Shown here piece after piece: positions 1 to 8,912 of a stretch of 64,000 nucleotides of DNA. How positions within the stretch are numbered: the stretch's first letter is position 1; every line of letters starts with the position of its first letter. The stretch covers positions 682,001 through 746,000 of the forward strand of contig OY760498.1 in the NCBI GenBank assembly GCA_963663675.1, written 5' to 3'. The notes beneath the pieces were generated by a model. That model was given only the letters and a program-made list of their open reading frames with translations. It searched no databases and had not been told where the DNA came from. Source of the stretch: CAINVV01 sp963663675 (lineage in GTDB: Bacteria > Bacteroidota > Bacteroidia > Bacteroidales > Prolixibacteraceae). Made by a program: the position numbers and the translations under genes.

Positions 1-2
1 CT

Positions 3-659
3 ATCGGGCGGAAATTCTTAATGAGTGTCACTGGTCTTTTCCTGATCTCATTCCTCGTTATTCACCTCACTTTGAATCTGTTTTTGACCTTTGATGATAC
101 CGGCAGGCTCTTTAATCTTGCTGCTCATTTTATGGCCACAAATCCTTTCATAAGGATTATGGAGCCAGTTCTGGCGCTTGGATTTGTGATTCATATCGTC
201 TGGTCGGGACTTATCACACTCGATAATATGAGAGCACGGCCCCAGAAATATGAATACAGCGACCAGTTGTTGAGCTGGTGGGCTCCCGCCAAGAATATGT
301 TCATCCTCGGAGGAATGGTTCTGATTTTTCTGGTAATTCATATTTCAAATTTCTGGATCAAGATGAAGTTTACCGGTGATCCGCTTTTAAATGCGGTAAA
401 TGTTGACGGCACTGAAATGCACAACGCTTACGCATTGGTTAGCGCCCTGTTTCACAACCCCGTATACGACATTATTTATATGGCAGGAGGTATCCTGATA
501 GGCCTTCACATAAGCCATGGTTTCTGGAGCGCATTTCAGACCATTGGCATTAATAACCAGATATGGCTGAAAAGACTGAAGACTCTGGCTGTCGTGGCAG
601 GTGTCATTTTTGCTGCCGGGTTTTCCTTCATCCCGATTTATTTCATGATTAAATTCTAA
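3..659 (+). CDS. sdhC: Succinate dehydrogenase/fumarate reductase cytochrome b subunit, 5'-partial
   Basis: Membrane anchor of the succinate:quinone oxidoreductase/fumarate reductase complex; it carries b haem and links the quinone pool to the soluble subunits. The frame is open to the left edge. The codons before the ATG at 21 read IGRKFL, and IGRKxxMSxTG is the usual N-terminus of Bacteroidota SdhC, so the real start lies a few codons outside the window and 21 is internal. About five hydrophobic segments are visible. Histidines in LVIHL, FVIHI, LVIHI and GLHISH are the likely haem ligands. The flavoprotein gene follows after 24 nt and the iron-sulfur gene after that, the standard C-A-B order of the phylum. 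The family is clear. Whether the complex works mainly as dehydrogenase or fumarate reductase cannot be read from sequence. Confidence 0.93.
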   Translation: MGRKFLMSVTGLFLISFLVIHLTLNLFLTFDDTGRLFNLAAHFMATNPFIRIMEPVLALGFVIHIVWSGLITLDNMRARPQKYEYSDQLLSWWAPAKNMFILGGMVLIFLVIHISNFWIKMKFTGDPLLNAVNVDGTEMHNAYALVSALFHNPVYDIIYMAGGILIGLHISHGFWSAFQTIGINNQIWLKRLKTLAVVAGVIFAAGFSFIPIYFMIKF

Positions 660-683
660 ACTGAACTTCAAAGCTTCCAATAT

Positions 684-2624
684 ATGAGCACACTGAATTC
701 AAAAATACCATCCGGACCAATTGGCGAGAAATGGTCTAATCACAAGGCAAAGATTAAAGTAGTCAGTCCGGCCAACAAACGTAAACTGGATGTAATTGTT
801 GTCGGAACCGGCCTTGCCGGTGCATCGGCTGCGGCATCACTGGCGGAACTGGGCTACAACGTAACAGCTTTCTGTTACCAGGATAGTCCAAGGAGGGCAC
901 ATTCTATTGCTGCACAAGGCGGTATCAATGCGGCAAAGAACTATCAGAATGACAATGACTCCGTATACAGGCTTTTTTATGACACCATCAAGGGAGGTGA
1001 TTATAGGGCCCGCGAAGCCAATGTGCACAGGCTGGCAGAGGTTTCCCCCAATATAATTGACCAATGCGTTGCACAGGGTGTGCCATTTGCACGTGAATAC
1101 GGAGGACTGCTTTCCAACAGGTCGTTTGGAGGCGTACTAGTGAGCCGCACATTCTATGCACGCGGACAAACAGGTCAGCAGTTGCTGCTTGGAGCCTATT
1201 CAGCTCTTAACCGCCAGATTAATGAAGGTGCAGTTAAGATGCATACCCGTCATGAAATGCTCGACCTCGTTGTTATTGACGGGAAAGCACGCGGGATAAT
1301 AGCCCGGGACATGGTTACCGGAGAGGTGAAACGTTTTGGTGCACATGCAGTTGTGCTGGCTACCGGTGGCTACGCAAATGTTTTTTTCCTCTCTACCAAC
1401 GCTATGGGATGCAATGCCTCAGCATCCTGGGTGGCTTATAAAAAAGGAGCCTTTTTTGCCAATCCGTGTTATGTTCAGATCCATCCCACCTGTATTCCTG
1501 TGCACGGTTCTCAGCAGTCAAAGCTTACCTTGATGTCAGAGTCCCTTCGGAATGACGGCCGGGTATGGGTACCCAGGAAGAAGGAAGATGCTGAGAAACT
1601 TAGAAAAGGCGTGATCAAACCGGGCGATATCGCGGATGTGGACCGTGATTTCTACCTGGAGCGCAGATATCCTTCCTATGGTAACCTGGTCCCGCGTGAC
1701 GTAGCTTCCAGGGCCGCCAAAGAACGTTGTGACGCAGGTTTTGGCGTGAACAAGGAGGGAATGGCAGTTTTCCTGGATTTCAAATATGCCATTGAACGGC
1801 TGGGAAGGGATACAATTGCCAAACGTTATGGCAATCTTTTCCAGATGTATGAGAAAATTTCCGATGTCGATCCATACAAGGAGCCAATGCAGATATATCC
1901 AGCCATTCACTATACAATGGGCGGAACCTGGGTGGATTATAACCTGATGACAACCATCCCGGGCTTATATTCACTGGGAGAGGCAAATTTTTCAGATCAT
2001 GGAGCCAACCGTCTCGGTGCATCTGCTTTGATGCAGGGATTGGCTGACGGGTATTTTGTGTTGCCATACACCATTGGTGATTACCTGGGCAATGAAATAA
2101 TGGTACCGAAAATCAACACAAATCTTCCTGAATTTGAGGTGGCCGAAAAGGCTGTTAAAAATAAACTGGAGAAACTTTTCAATGTAAAGGGGAAAACTCC
2201 TGTCGACCACTTCCATAAAAAACTTGGAGCCATCTTATGGGATCATGTTGGAATGTCCAGGAATGAAGCCGGATTGAAACAGGCTATTGATGAGATTAAA
2301 AAATTACGCAAGGAATTTTATTCGGATTTGCTGGTCCCGGGAGAATTGAACAATGTGAATCCCGAGCTTGAAAAAGCCGGACGGGTAGCAGATTTCCTCG
2401 AACTGGGTGAACTGCTGGCCCGTGATGCTCTCAACAGAAAAGAATCTTGCGGAGGTCACTTCCGTGAAGAGTCGGCCACTGAGGAAGGAGAAGCCAAAAG
2501 GGATGACGAAAACTTTGCCTATGTGGCGGCCTGGGAGTACAAAGGGGTAGACGAAGAGCCTGTCCTTCACAAGGAAGAATTGGTTTTTGAAACCATAGCA
2601 CTAACCCAGAGAAGTTATAAATAA
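684..2624 (+). CDS. sdhA: Succinate dehydrogenase/fumarate reductase flavoprotein subunit
   Basis: Catalytic FAD subunit that interconverts succinate and fumarate. The 646 residues match the long Bacteroidota/epsilon-type FrdA. A Rossmann dinucleotide fold (VVGTGLAGASAA, about residues 39-50) is followed by RRAHSIAAQGG, in which His73 is the expected covalent FAD attachment site. The capping domain and the GEANFSDHGANRLG flavin-binding segment near residue 435 are intact. The C-terminal helical region is rich in Glu/Lys, as is usual. The start is the ATG 24 nt after sdhC; no Shine-Dalgarno sequence is visible, which is normal for this phylum. Cotranscription with sdhC and sdhB is implied by the short gaps. 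Confidence 0.96.
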   Translation: MSTLNSKIPSGPIGEKWSNHKAKIKVVSPANKRKLDVIVVGTGLAGASAAASLAELGYNVTAFCYQDSPRRAHSIAAQGGINAAKNYQNDNDSVYRLFYDTIKGGDYRAREANVHRLAEVSPNIIDQCVAQGVPFAREYGGLLSNRSFGGVLVSRTFYARGQTGQQLLLGAYSALNRQINEGAVKMHTRHEMLDLVVIDGKARGIIARDMVTGEVKRFGAHAVVLATGGYANVFFLSTNAMGCNASASWVAYKKGAFFANPCYVQIHPTCIPVHGSQQSKLTLMSESLRNDGRVWVPRKKEDAEKLRKGVIKPGDIADVDRDFYLERRYPSYGNLVPRDVASRAAKERCDAGFGVNKEGMAVFLDFKYAIERLGRDTIAKRYGNLFQMYEKISDVDPYKEPMQIYPAIHYTMGGTWVDYNLMTTIPGLYSLGEANFSDHGANRLGASALMQGLADGYFVLPYTIGDYLGNEIMVPKINTNLPEFEVAEKAVKNKLEKLFNVKGKTPVDHFHKKLGAILWDHVGMSRNEAGLKQAIDEIKKLRKEFYSDLLVPGELNNVNPELEKAGRVADFLELGELLARDALNRKESCGGHFREESATEEGEAKRDDENFAYVAAWEYKGVDEEPVLHKEELVFETIALTQRSYK

Positions 2625-2651
2625 TTGTTGAAGACAGAAAAACCGAACAAA

Positions 2652-3413
2652 ATGGCAGATATAATTCTCAATAAAATAAAGGTAAAGGTCTGGAGGCAAA
2701 ATAGTCCGAAAGCAAAGGGACGTTTTGAAACCTACCAGGTAGAAAACGTTTCGCAGGGTACTTCTTTCCTGGAAATGATTGATATATTGAATGATAAACT
2801 TATCCTGGAAGGAAAAGATCCAATTGCATTTGATCATGATTGCCGGGAAGGTATTTGTGGCATGTGTTCCATGTATATTAACGGGCATGCACACGGTCCT
2901 GACTCAGAAGTGACGACTTGCCAGCTACATATGCGTAAGTTCCATGAAGGACAGACGATTGTTGTAGAGCCTTGGCGCTCCGCAGCATTCCCTGTTATCA
3001 AGGATGTCATGGTAGACCGTACTGCTTTTGAAAAAATTCAGCAGGCAGGTGGTTATATTTCTGTTAACACGGGTGGCGTTCCTGATGGCAATACTATTCC
3101 TATCGGCCAGGACGATGCCGAAGAGGCCATGGATGCTGCTGCCTGTATTGGATGCGGGGCCTGCGTGGCCACATGCAAAAACTCCTCTGCAATGTTGTTC
3201 GTTGCCGCCAAAGTATCTCAATTTGCCAAGTTGCCACAGGGAAGGATTGAAGCAAAAAGGCGTGCCAAAGCTATGGTAGCCAAAATGGACGAGCTCGGTT
3301 TCGGCGGATGCACCAATACCGGAGGATGCGAACTTGCCTGTCCCAAAAGCATCTCAATAGCCCATATCGCCAGGCTCAACCGCGAGTATCTCAGTGCTAA
3401 ATTTTCAGATTAA
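2652..3413 (+). CDS. sdhB: Succinate dehydrogenase/fumarate reductase iron-sulfur subunit
   Basis: Electron-transfer subunit between the flavin and the quinone/haem subunit. I start it at the ATG at 2652 (253 aa, MADIILNKIK), 27 nt after sdhA. An in-frame TTG at 2625 directly after the sdhA stop would add nine residues unlike family members. Cluster ligands are all visible: the [2Fe-2S] motif CREGICGMC (Cys64, 69, 72) with Cys90, the [4Fe-4S] motif CIGCGACVATC, and the third-cluster motif CTNTGGCELACPKS. The gene is the last of the operon and is followed within 3 nt by a perfect 21-bp inverted repeat that should terminate transcription. Confidence 0.95.
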   Translation: MADIILNKIKVKVWRQNSPKAKGRFETYQVENVSQGTSFLEMIDILNDKLILEGKDPIAFDHDCREGICGMCSMYINGHAHGPDSEVTTCQLHMRKFHEGQTIVVEPWRSAAFPVIKDVMVDRTAFEKIQQAGGYISVNTGGVPDGNTIPIGQDDAEEAMDAAACIGCGACVATCKNSSAMLFVAAKVSQFAKLPQGRIEAKRRAKAMVAKMDELGFGGCTNTGGCELACPKSISIAHIARLNREYLSAKFSD

Positions 3414-3415
3414 AC

Positions 3416-3465
3416 TTACAAGGGAAGCAAAATAAAAAAATGAATTTATTTTGCTTCCCTTGTAA
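3416..3465 (+). terminator. Perfect 21-bp inverted repeat after sdhB
   Basis: Arms 3416-3436 and 3445-3465 are exact reverse complements, separated by an 8-nt A-rich loop. The left arm begins 2 nt after the sdhB stop codon. The 3' side of the stem contains a T-rich stretch. A stem of this length in this place is best read as the transcription terminator of the sdhCAB operon. It would also work on the opposite strand. Confidence 0.75.
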
Positions 3466-3624
3466 TATCTGGTCTATATGCGGTTTGGTGATAGAAAACC
3501 CTTTCTGTTATCAACATCAATTAGTTCATAACTCTTGTCTCTTGTTTCTGTGCGAAGGGTATTTTTTTTTAAGAATTTCTACCTTCGCATCGATACGTGA
3601 AAACTGTTCCTTAATACGGAAACG

Positions 3625-4350
3625 ATGCCTTACAGAAGACTACCTAACACAGATCAGGCAAGACTAAGAGCCATTAATACGGCTATTTTGATGGGTCAGA
3701 AAAAAGCTGTCGAGGAACTTGCTTTCTCAGCTAATACGCTGAACCGGCTGCGTGCCTTCTTCCCGGGGTTTGAAACAAACCTTATCCACCATAAACTGGC
3801 CAGAGCGCAACAGGATAAAAACAGCCGGTCCTATTTGGAAACCGCCAAAAAAGCCAGGATCTACCTTTCTCATTTCATCCAGATACTCAATTTCTCGATT
3901 CAGAGGGGAGATATGAAACCTGAAGTCCGTAATTATTACGGGATGGTTGGCGACAAAAAATCACCTTCTTTGATTCTAGAATCAGAACTACTCGAATGGG
4001 GCAAAAAAATTATTGAAGGAGAGCATCAAAGGGTGCTGCACGGTGGGAATCCGCTTTATAATCCTTCAATAGCCGTGGTAAAGGTCAAATTCGACCAGTT
4101 TGTGGATGCTTACCATTTTCAGAAGACACTTCAAAGCAACACGGTGAGATGGACTCAAAAAGTATCGGCAATGCGTGCTGAGGCAGACGAGATAGTCCTG
4201 GATATCTGGAATGAAGTTGAAGAGTATTATGCTTCTTTGCCTGAGGATATCAAGAGGGAGCGTGCTGCCGACTACGGTGTTGTTTATGTCTTCCGGCCCA
4301 TGGAGAAGCAGCGTACCAAAGTTGCCCTGGGTAAAAGGGTGGATTATTGA
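3625..4350 (+). CDS. Conserved Bacteroidota protein of unknown function
   Basis: A 241-residue soluble protein with no signal peptide or membrane segment. It begins MPYRRLPNTDQAR; proteins with this start are, as far as I recall, widespread but uncharacterised in Bacteroidota. The sequence is mostly helical and highly charged. The N-terminal 90 residues look like packed helices (KARIYLSHFIQILNF), and the C-terminal part has YGVVYVFRP close to the end. It has no catalytic motif I recognise. It stands alone: 211 nt after the sdhB stop, behind that operon's terminator, and followed by a short GC-rich hairpin at 4385-4410. Codon use resembles its neighbours. The coding call is firm; I offer no function. 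Confidence 0.8.
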   Translation: MPYRRLPNTDQARLRAINTAILMGQKKAVEELAFSANTLNRLRAFFPGFETNLIHHKLARAQQDKNSRSYLETAKKARIYLSHFIQILNFSIQRGDMKPEVRNYYGMVGDKKSPSLILESELLEWGKKIIEGEHQRVLHGGNPLYNPSIAVVKVKFDQFVDAYHFQKTLQSNTVRWTQKVSAMRAEADEIVLDIWNEVEEYYASLPEDIKRERAADYGVVYVFRPMEKQRTKVALGKRVDY

Positions 4351-4814
4351 ATCTTGCCTGTCATTTTAAGTTATCTGAGTTAACTGTCCGGTCTTTTTGG
4401 AACCCGGACATGATTTGCGTCACTATTACCCAAACGCCTGATTGAGTTGTCTTTATCGAGGAGGTATGGAAAGCTATCCAGCTGACTGACCCCGCAAGGA
4501 GATGCGTACAACCGGGACCATTTACAGACTTTTCAAGGTAACTCAGCTCTTGCTGTTTGTTTCTAATGACAGTGTCGGTATGGTGATAGTATACGGGATA
4601 ATGCCCTCTTTATCCATTTATCGACCAAAGTCTGGATGATCCTTCATTCAAAATCCCAAAAATTATGATGGAAATCAGTATACCGGTATTTCCCCAGGCA
4701 GGGTAAATGGTAAGCTTAAAATGAAATCAGGAGGCACTCATAAAGGGAAGATATAAATTGAAAAGGAAATTTAATTAGCTTAGCGCGACGATCAAATTCA
4801 AATTGAGTACACGG
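4351..4814. other. Intergenic region with a small hairpin, otherwise featureless
   Basis: This 464-nt gap holds a 7-bp hairpin, TGTCCGG/CCGGACA (4385-4391 and 4404-4410), 35 nt after the preceding stop. It has five Ts in the loop and could be a weak terminator. Near 4665-4690 there is a short palindrome centred on ATACCGGTAT. A 45-codon frame at 4502-4639 has no recognisable product and is probably chance. No promoter box of the TAnnTTTG type and no RNA gene was seen. Confidence 0.4.
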
Positions 4815-6752
4815 ATGAATCTGAAATCATTGGTTGATAAAGTACAGAATGCGCCGCTTATGCTGGTATGGAGGCTGACAGTAGTCTACCTGCTTTTTTC
4901 AGTGCAGCGCCTCATTTTTTACCTGATTAATATTCGGTACTTCCCGGATATGCCATTTTCTCATCTTCTCGAACTGATGGTTTCCGGGTTCAGGTTTGAC
5001 CTCACCGCAGTGCTGTATGTCAACAGTTTGTACATCCTTATGATGCTTATACCATTAAAAATCAAGTACAATGATGTTTACAAGAAGTCTGCCAGGATCA
5101 TTTTTTTTGTTACAAACTCTATTGCCCTGATAGCTAACTTGGTAGATATTGTTTACTTCAGGTATATTCTTAGGCGGACAGATTTTAGTATTTTTTCTGA
5201 GTTCAGACATGAGTCGAATCTCTTCAGGATTTTAGCCGTTGGGATTTTTCAGTACTGGTATCTTTTGTTGTTGTTTGCAGTGTTGTTTCTCCTGCTGTGG
5301 TTTACCTATTCTGATCACAGGAAGAGTCCTTTAATCAGGTCGAACCTGGTTTTTTACTCTGTCTCCACTATTATCATGTTTGTTAGTGCAGGACTCACAG
5401 TTGCGGGAATGCGGGGGGGATTTACCGGTACAACCAGACCGATTACAATAAGTAATGCGATTGAAAAGGTCAAGAAACCAATAGAGTCTGCCATTGTCCT
5501 GAACACTCCTTTTTCAATTATCCGGACTCTGAACGCGAAAACTTTTGATAAATTAAAGTACTTTGAAGACTCAGTTGCCGAAAAAATTTATACGCCTGTT
5601 CATCAGGGGAATAGTCCCGGAAGTTTTAAGCCGTTGAATATTGTTGTGCTGATACTGGAAAGTTTTACCAAAGAGGTGGTCGGCTCTTTGAACACAGACC
5701 TTGAAAATGGGCATTACAAGGGATATACTCCTTTTCTTGATTCCCTGATTCACAATAGTTATACCTGGAAATATTCATTTGCCAACGGAGTAAAATCGAT
5801 TGATGCCATACCTTCTGTAATTGCCGGTGTTCCTTCCCTGGTACAGCCTTTTGTACTTTCCCGTTACTCTTTAAATGAGATGGAAGGCCTTGCTGCAACG
5901 CTGAAGAAGAGAGGATACGATGCCGGATTTTTTCATGGCGCACCGAATGGGTCTATGGGTTTTGATGCTATTACGAATATGCTTTCTATCAAGAAGTATT
6001 TTGGCCAGAACGAATATGGCCGCAAAAAGGATTCTGACGGGTTCTGGGGTATCCCGGACGAGCTGTTCCTGAATTATTGTGCCAAAAATTTCAGTCAGCT
6101 AAAAGAACCTTTTATCGCTTCTGTCTTTACCTTATCATCCCATCATCCTTATATTTTGCCGGAAAAGTACAGGAATCGTTTCATTGGAGGGCCAAATCCT
6201 CTTTACAAGTGCATCGAATACACTGACTTTTCATTACGGGAATTCTTTAAGGAGGCTTCCAGGCAGCCATGGTACAACAATACCCTCTTTATTCTGACAG
6301 CCGATCATTCACTGCCTTCAAGCGATCACAACGAATACAAGACCTCCACAGGGTTGTTTTCCATCCCTATCATATTTCATCATCCCAACAGCGATCTAGT
6401 GGGTATTGATTCTACCTTGATGCAGCAAATTGATATCTTCCCTACAGTTATGGGCTTTTTGAAATATGACGCTCCCTATTTCGCATTTGGTAGCGACCGG
6501 TTTCATCCCGGTGGAAATCCTTTTGTAATAAACTACGTCAATGGATATTACCAATTTATGGAAGGAGATATTTTAATTCTCTCAGACGGGAAAAATCTCG
6601 TTGCAGCCTATAATTTCAAGCGTGATCCACAATACAGGGACAACCTGGCTGAGAAGGGAGATACTACCATAAATAATCACTTTCAGCGATTTAAGGCATT
6701 TTTACAGCAATACAACAACAGGATGGTGGAGAACCGTTTAACTATCAGGTAA
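4815..6752 (+). CDS. LTA synthase family protein (sulfatase fold, membrane phosphoglycerol-transferase-like)
   Basis: An alkaline-phosphatase/sulfatase-superfamily membrane enzyme, probably moving a phosphoalcohol group onto an envelope glycan or lipid in the periplasm. The substrate is not predictable. The N-terminal ~200 residues hold about five membrane helices. The soluble domain begins near residue 275 with NIVVLILESF. It continues with NGVKSIDAIPS, the likely nucleophile region (Ser where Gram-positive LtaS has Thr, judged from memory), then TLSSHHPY and ILTADHS, which are family metal-site and signature segments. The start is placed at the ATG at 4815 (645 aa); an in-frame TTG at 4803 would add four residues. 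It is monocistronic, with 255 nt before the next gene. Confidence 0.85.
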   Translation: MNLKSLVDKVQNAPLMLVWRLTVVYLLFSVQRLIFYLINIRYFPDMPFSHLLELMVSGFRFDLTAVLYVNSLYILMMLIPLKIKYNDVYKKSARIIFFVTNSIALIANLVDIVYFRYILRRTDFSIFSEFRHESNLFRILAVGIFQYWYLLLLFAVLFLLLWFTYSDHRKSPLIRSNLVFYSVSTIIMFVSAGLTVAGMRGGFTGTTRPITISNAIEKVKKPIESAIVLNTPFSIIRTLNAKTFDKLKYFEDSVAEKIYTPVHQGNSPGSFKPLNIVVLILESFTKEVVGSLNTDLENGHYKGYTPFLDSLIHNSYTWKYSFANGVKSIDAIPSVIAGVPSLVQPFVLSRYSLNEMEGLAATLKKRGYDAGFFHGAPNGSMGFDAITNMLSIKKYFGQNEYGRKKDSDGFWGIPDELFLNYCAKNFSQLKEPFIASVFTLSSHHPYILPEKYRNRFIGGPNPLYKCIEYTDFSLREFFKEASRQPWYNNTLFILTADHSLPSSDHNEYKTSTGLFSIPIIFHHPNSDLVGIDSTLMQQIDIFPTVMGFLKYDAPYFAFGSDRFHPGGNPFVINYVNGYYQFMEGDILILSDGKNLVAAYNFKRDPQYRDNLAEKGDTTINNHFQRFKAFLQQYNNRMVENRLTIR

Positions 6753-7007
6753 ACTGTATTGCGGTTATTACGGGCAAAGGAATAATACAATAAGTTGTCA
6801 ATTATATTGTAACCTCCTTTAAGAATCTGAGTATAAAATATTTATTGAATACTTTCATAGTAACCTGGTGGAATAAAAGACGTTGAAACGAGCAGGAGCC
6901 TAAGCTCACAAAAAGGTGTATAAAAACAACCTGTGAGTCCCCCCGATGGATCGTGGCAGGCTATGAGTACTTTCTGATTTTCAATAAAATAATAAAGTTA
7001 CTTGCGA
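6753..7007. other. Intergenic leader region with a bulged hairpin
   Basis: Upstream of the phosphatase gene at 7008, CTCAC (6905-6909) and AGGT (6914-6917) can pair with ACCT (6929-6932) and GTGAG (6933-6937). This gives a bulged 9-bp hairpin. A short GAGC/GCTC stem directly precedes it, and a C6 run follows. No known riboswitch consensus was recognised. Confidence 0.35.
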
Positions 7008-7952
7008 ATGAAAATTAAGGTGCAAAGGCAGGGTCCCGGGATTATTCTCCTGGTGCTTTTTCTGATGGGATGCAGGTCAACGCCTTTGATCGAAAATCCT
7101 TCAGCTAACGGATTTAATTTTTTTGTTGTCTCTGACATGGGATCCTCCGGCCCTTACCGGGAGGATTCCGTGGCACGGACTGTCAACAGACTTTCCAAGG
7201 TTCTGCACCCTAAATTTGTCATCAACCAGGGAGATTTTTTTCATGACAATGGTGTAAAAGATACGCTGGATCCGCTATGGTCTGCTCAGTTTGAAAAGAT
7301 GTTCTCAGCGCCGGAACTGCAGCTTAAGTGGTACTCCATCATTGGCAACCACGAATACATTGGCAATCCGCAGGCGCTGGTTGACTATGGGAAGCACAAT
7401 CCGAGGTGGACCATGCCGTCACGCAACTATACCTTTGTACAGCAGGTAGATAGTACGACATCTATTCGTTTTGTTATGATAGACACCACTCCATTTGTTT
7501 ACATCTATCGGTTCGATCAGAAATATCATCAGATTAATAATCAGGATCCTGATAAAACCGTCGCTTTTGCAGACAGTGTGCTTTCACAGTCTAAAGAGAC
7601 CTGGAAAGTAGTGGTGGGACATCATCCTATCTATACTTCAGACTTCGTCCAGGGTAATACCTATGATCTTATTTACAAGATTGCACCGCTTTTAAGAAAA
7701 TACAAGGTCGATTTCTACCTGAACGGCCATGTCCATAAGTTTGAACATTTGCAAAGAGACGGTACTGATTTCATGGTGACCACAACCGGTATGAAGCCCC
7801 GCTGGACCAACCCTTGGTTTTATGCAAGATTTGTAGGCCATTCGCTTGGATTTACCGTGTGCAGTGTTTCACACCGGGAGTTTTCCTTCTATTTTATCAA
7901 TGAAAAAGGCCAAACGGTGTATTCTTACAGAAGGATAAAGGATAAAGGATAA
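7008..7952 (+). CDS. Purple-acid-phosphatase-like metallophosphoesterase lipoprotein
   Basis: A calcineurin-fold phosphoesterase exported as a lipoprotein. The start is the ATG at 7008 (314 aa), which places a basic stretch and hydrophobic core before the lipobox LFLMGC, with the acylated Cys near residue 22. Metal-binding motifs appear in family order: SDMG, NQGDFF, GNHEY, GHHP and NGHVHKFEH. Their spacing resembles tartrate-resistant acid phosphatases. The last codons (IKDKG and the stop) lie inside a tandem GGATAAA repeat, so the C-terminus depends on the repeat register. The physiological substrate is unknown. Confidence 0.85.
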   Translation: MKIKVQRQGPGIILLVLFLMGCRSTPLIENPSANGFNFFVVSDMGSSGPYREDSVARTVNRLSKVLHPKFVINQGDFFHDNGVKDTLDPLWSAQFEKMFSAPELQLKWYSIIGNHEYIGNPQALVDYGKHNPRWTMPSRNYTFVQQVDSTTSIRFVMIDTTPFVYIYRFDQKYHQINNQDPDKTVAFADSVLSQSKETWKVVVGHHPIYTSDFVQGNTYDLIYKIAPLLRKYKVDFYLNGHVHKFEHLQRDGTDFMVTTTGMKPRWTNPWFYARFVGHSLGFTVCSVSHREFSFYFINEKGQTVYSYRRIKDKG

Positions 7953-7981
7953 AGGATAAAGGATAAAGGATAAAGGATAAA
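7933..7981 (+). repeat. Seven tandem copies of GGATAAA across a stop codon
   Basis: Seven perfect head-to-tail 7-bp units run from 7933 to 7981 and end in a G-run. The phosphatase gene ends inside the third unit (stop 7950-7952). Because 7 is not a multiple of 3, each unit gained or lost shifts the frame. However, TAA recurs in successive registers, so translation stops after a few codons whatever the copy number. No second conserved gene follows on this strand. Confidence 0.95.
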
Positions 7982-8099
7982 GGGGGGCCGGAAAACGGGG
8001 AAGGGAAACTGAGCCTTTGAGTTTTCTGCAAATATTTGATCCTTAGAAGGTTAAATGACTTAGAAATGTGTGGGAGGGTTCATGGATGATAAGGCTTTG

Positions 8100-8912
8100 T
8101 CAGAATTGCCTGTTCATTGAGCCTGTGCCGGAACCGTAATTGTTTGTTCTGCCGTTGGGATTGTTGTAATCCGGATTATTCGGATCATCCTCATCATCAG
8201 GATCTTGTTTGGGACCGTTGCCTTTTAGTGGCTTAGGCAGGGTTTTTGTTTTGCGCAAAGGGATTCTGTAGGCAACTGTGAGGGAGAAATCGAATGGGAC
8301 CTCCCTGTTTGCCGTGTATCCCAATCCGGGAATAACATAAGGTTTCACGCTTGCACTTTTGGTGGATGCAAAAAGAAATTTTGCGCGGACCGACCAGCCG
8401 AAAAAGAAATTTGGCAGTAGCTCACCCTTGAGGCCAAAAAGTAATTCACCCCAGTGAGCATTCATGTTTTCTTTGGGAAAGGAAGTTATAAGATTTCCCC
8501 AATAATTGGAGTAATTTGCATCCTGGGTTTCTTGTACAAAATGGCTGAATCCATATCTGACACCTACAAAAACAAGGTCATCATCAGACAGTGATTCAAA
8601 TTTACTGATATTCACATCCACACCAATCCTGGCATAAGGGCCTTTGTTGGAATAGTGAAATGACTCCTGCATATCATTGACACTAAGATAACCAGCCTCA
8701 GCGGTAGGGAAAAAATTACCCTTGTAAGGGAAATCCGCCTGTAATTCAAATCCCGATTCTGTAGATTTCTGGATATAGGGCATCAAAAATCGCGATATAT
8801 CAATCCCGAAACGGGGACCTTCGATTCTCCATTCTTCCTTCTTTGTCTGCCCGAAGCCGAGCAACGGACTAGTTAGCAGAAAGATGAAGATATATCGTAA
8901 TATTTTGTCCAT
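8100..8912 (-). CDS. DUF6048-like outer-membrane/periplasmic protein
   Basis: A 270-residue exported protein. It has a signal peptide (about residues 1-21, ending in GFGQ), followed by a beta-rich body with alternating aromatic and polar residues (RFGIDISR, YARIGVDVNI, FGWSVRAKFLF, FSLTVAYRIPL) typical of small Bacteroidota beta-barrels. The last ~45 residues are low-complexity Asp/Asn/Pro/Gly and unlikely to fold. It overlaps the end of the DUF6452-like gene upstream by 44 nt, so the two are probably translationally coupled. From memory, DUF6048 and DUF6452 genes are neighbours in many Bacteroidota. That pairing supports the call, but no function is known. Confidence 0.7.
   Translation of the reverse strand: MDKILRYIFIFLLTSPLLGFGQTKKEEWRIEGPRFGIDISRFLMPYIQKSTESGFELQADFPYKGNFFPTAEAGYLSVNDMQESFHYSNKGPYARIGVDVNISKFESLSDDDLVFVGVRYGFSHFVQETQDANYSNYWGNLITSFPKENMNAHWGELLFGLKGELLPNFFFGWSVRAKFLFASTKSASVKPYVIPGLGYTANREVPFDFSLTVAYRIPLRKTKTLPKPLKGNGPKQDPDDEDDPNNPDYNNPNGRTNNYGSGTGSMNRQF

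Noticed and set aside
3440..3667. 75-codon frame between sdhB and the gene at 3625
   Set aside because: It starts inside the terminator stem, overlaps the start of the next real gene in another frame and is Phe/Cys/Ser-rich with no family resemblance.
4502..4639. 45-codon frame in the 4351-4814 gap
   Set aside because: No promoter box, no recognised family and a composition typical of chance; listed only in the description of the gap.
4663..4700. Palindrome around ATACCGGTAT as a fifth copy of the leader element
   Set aside because: It shares a loose GGTATTTCC...CAGGCAG resemblance but lacks both stems, the inner segment and the 29-nt spacing to an ATG.
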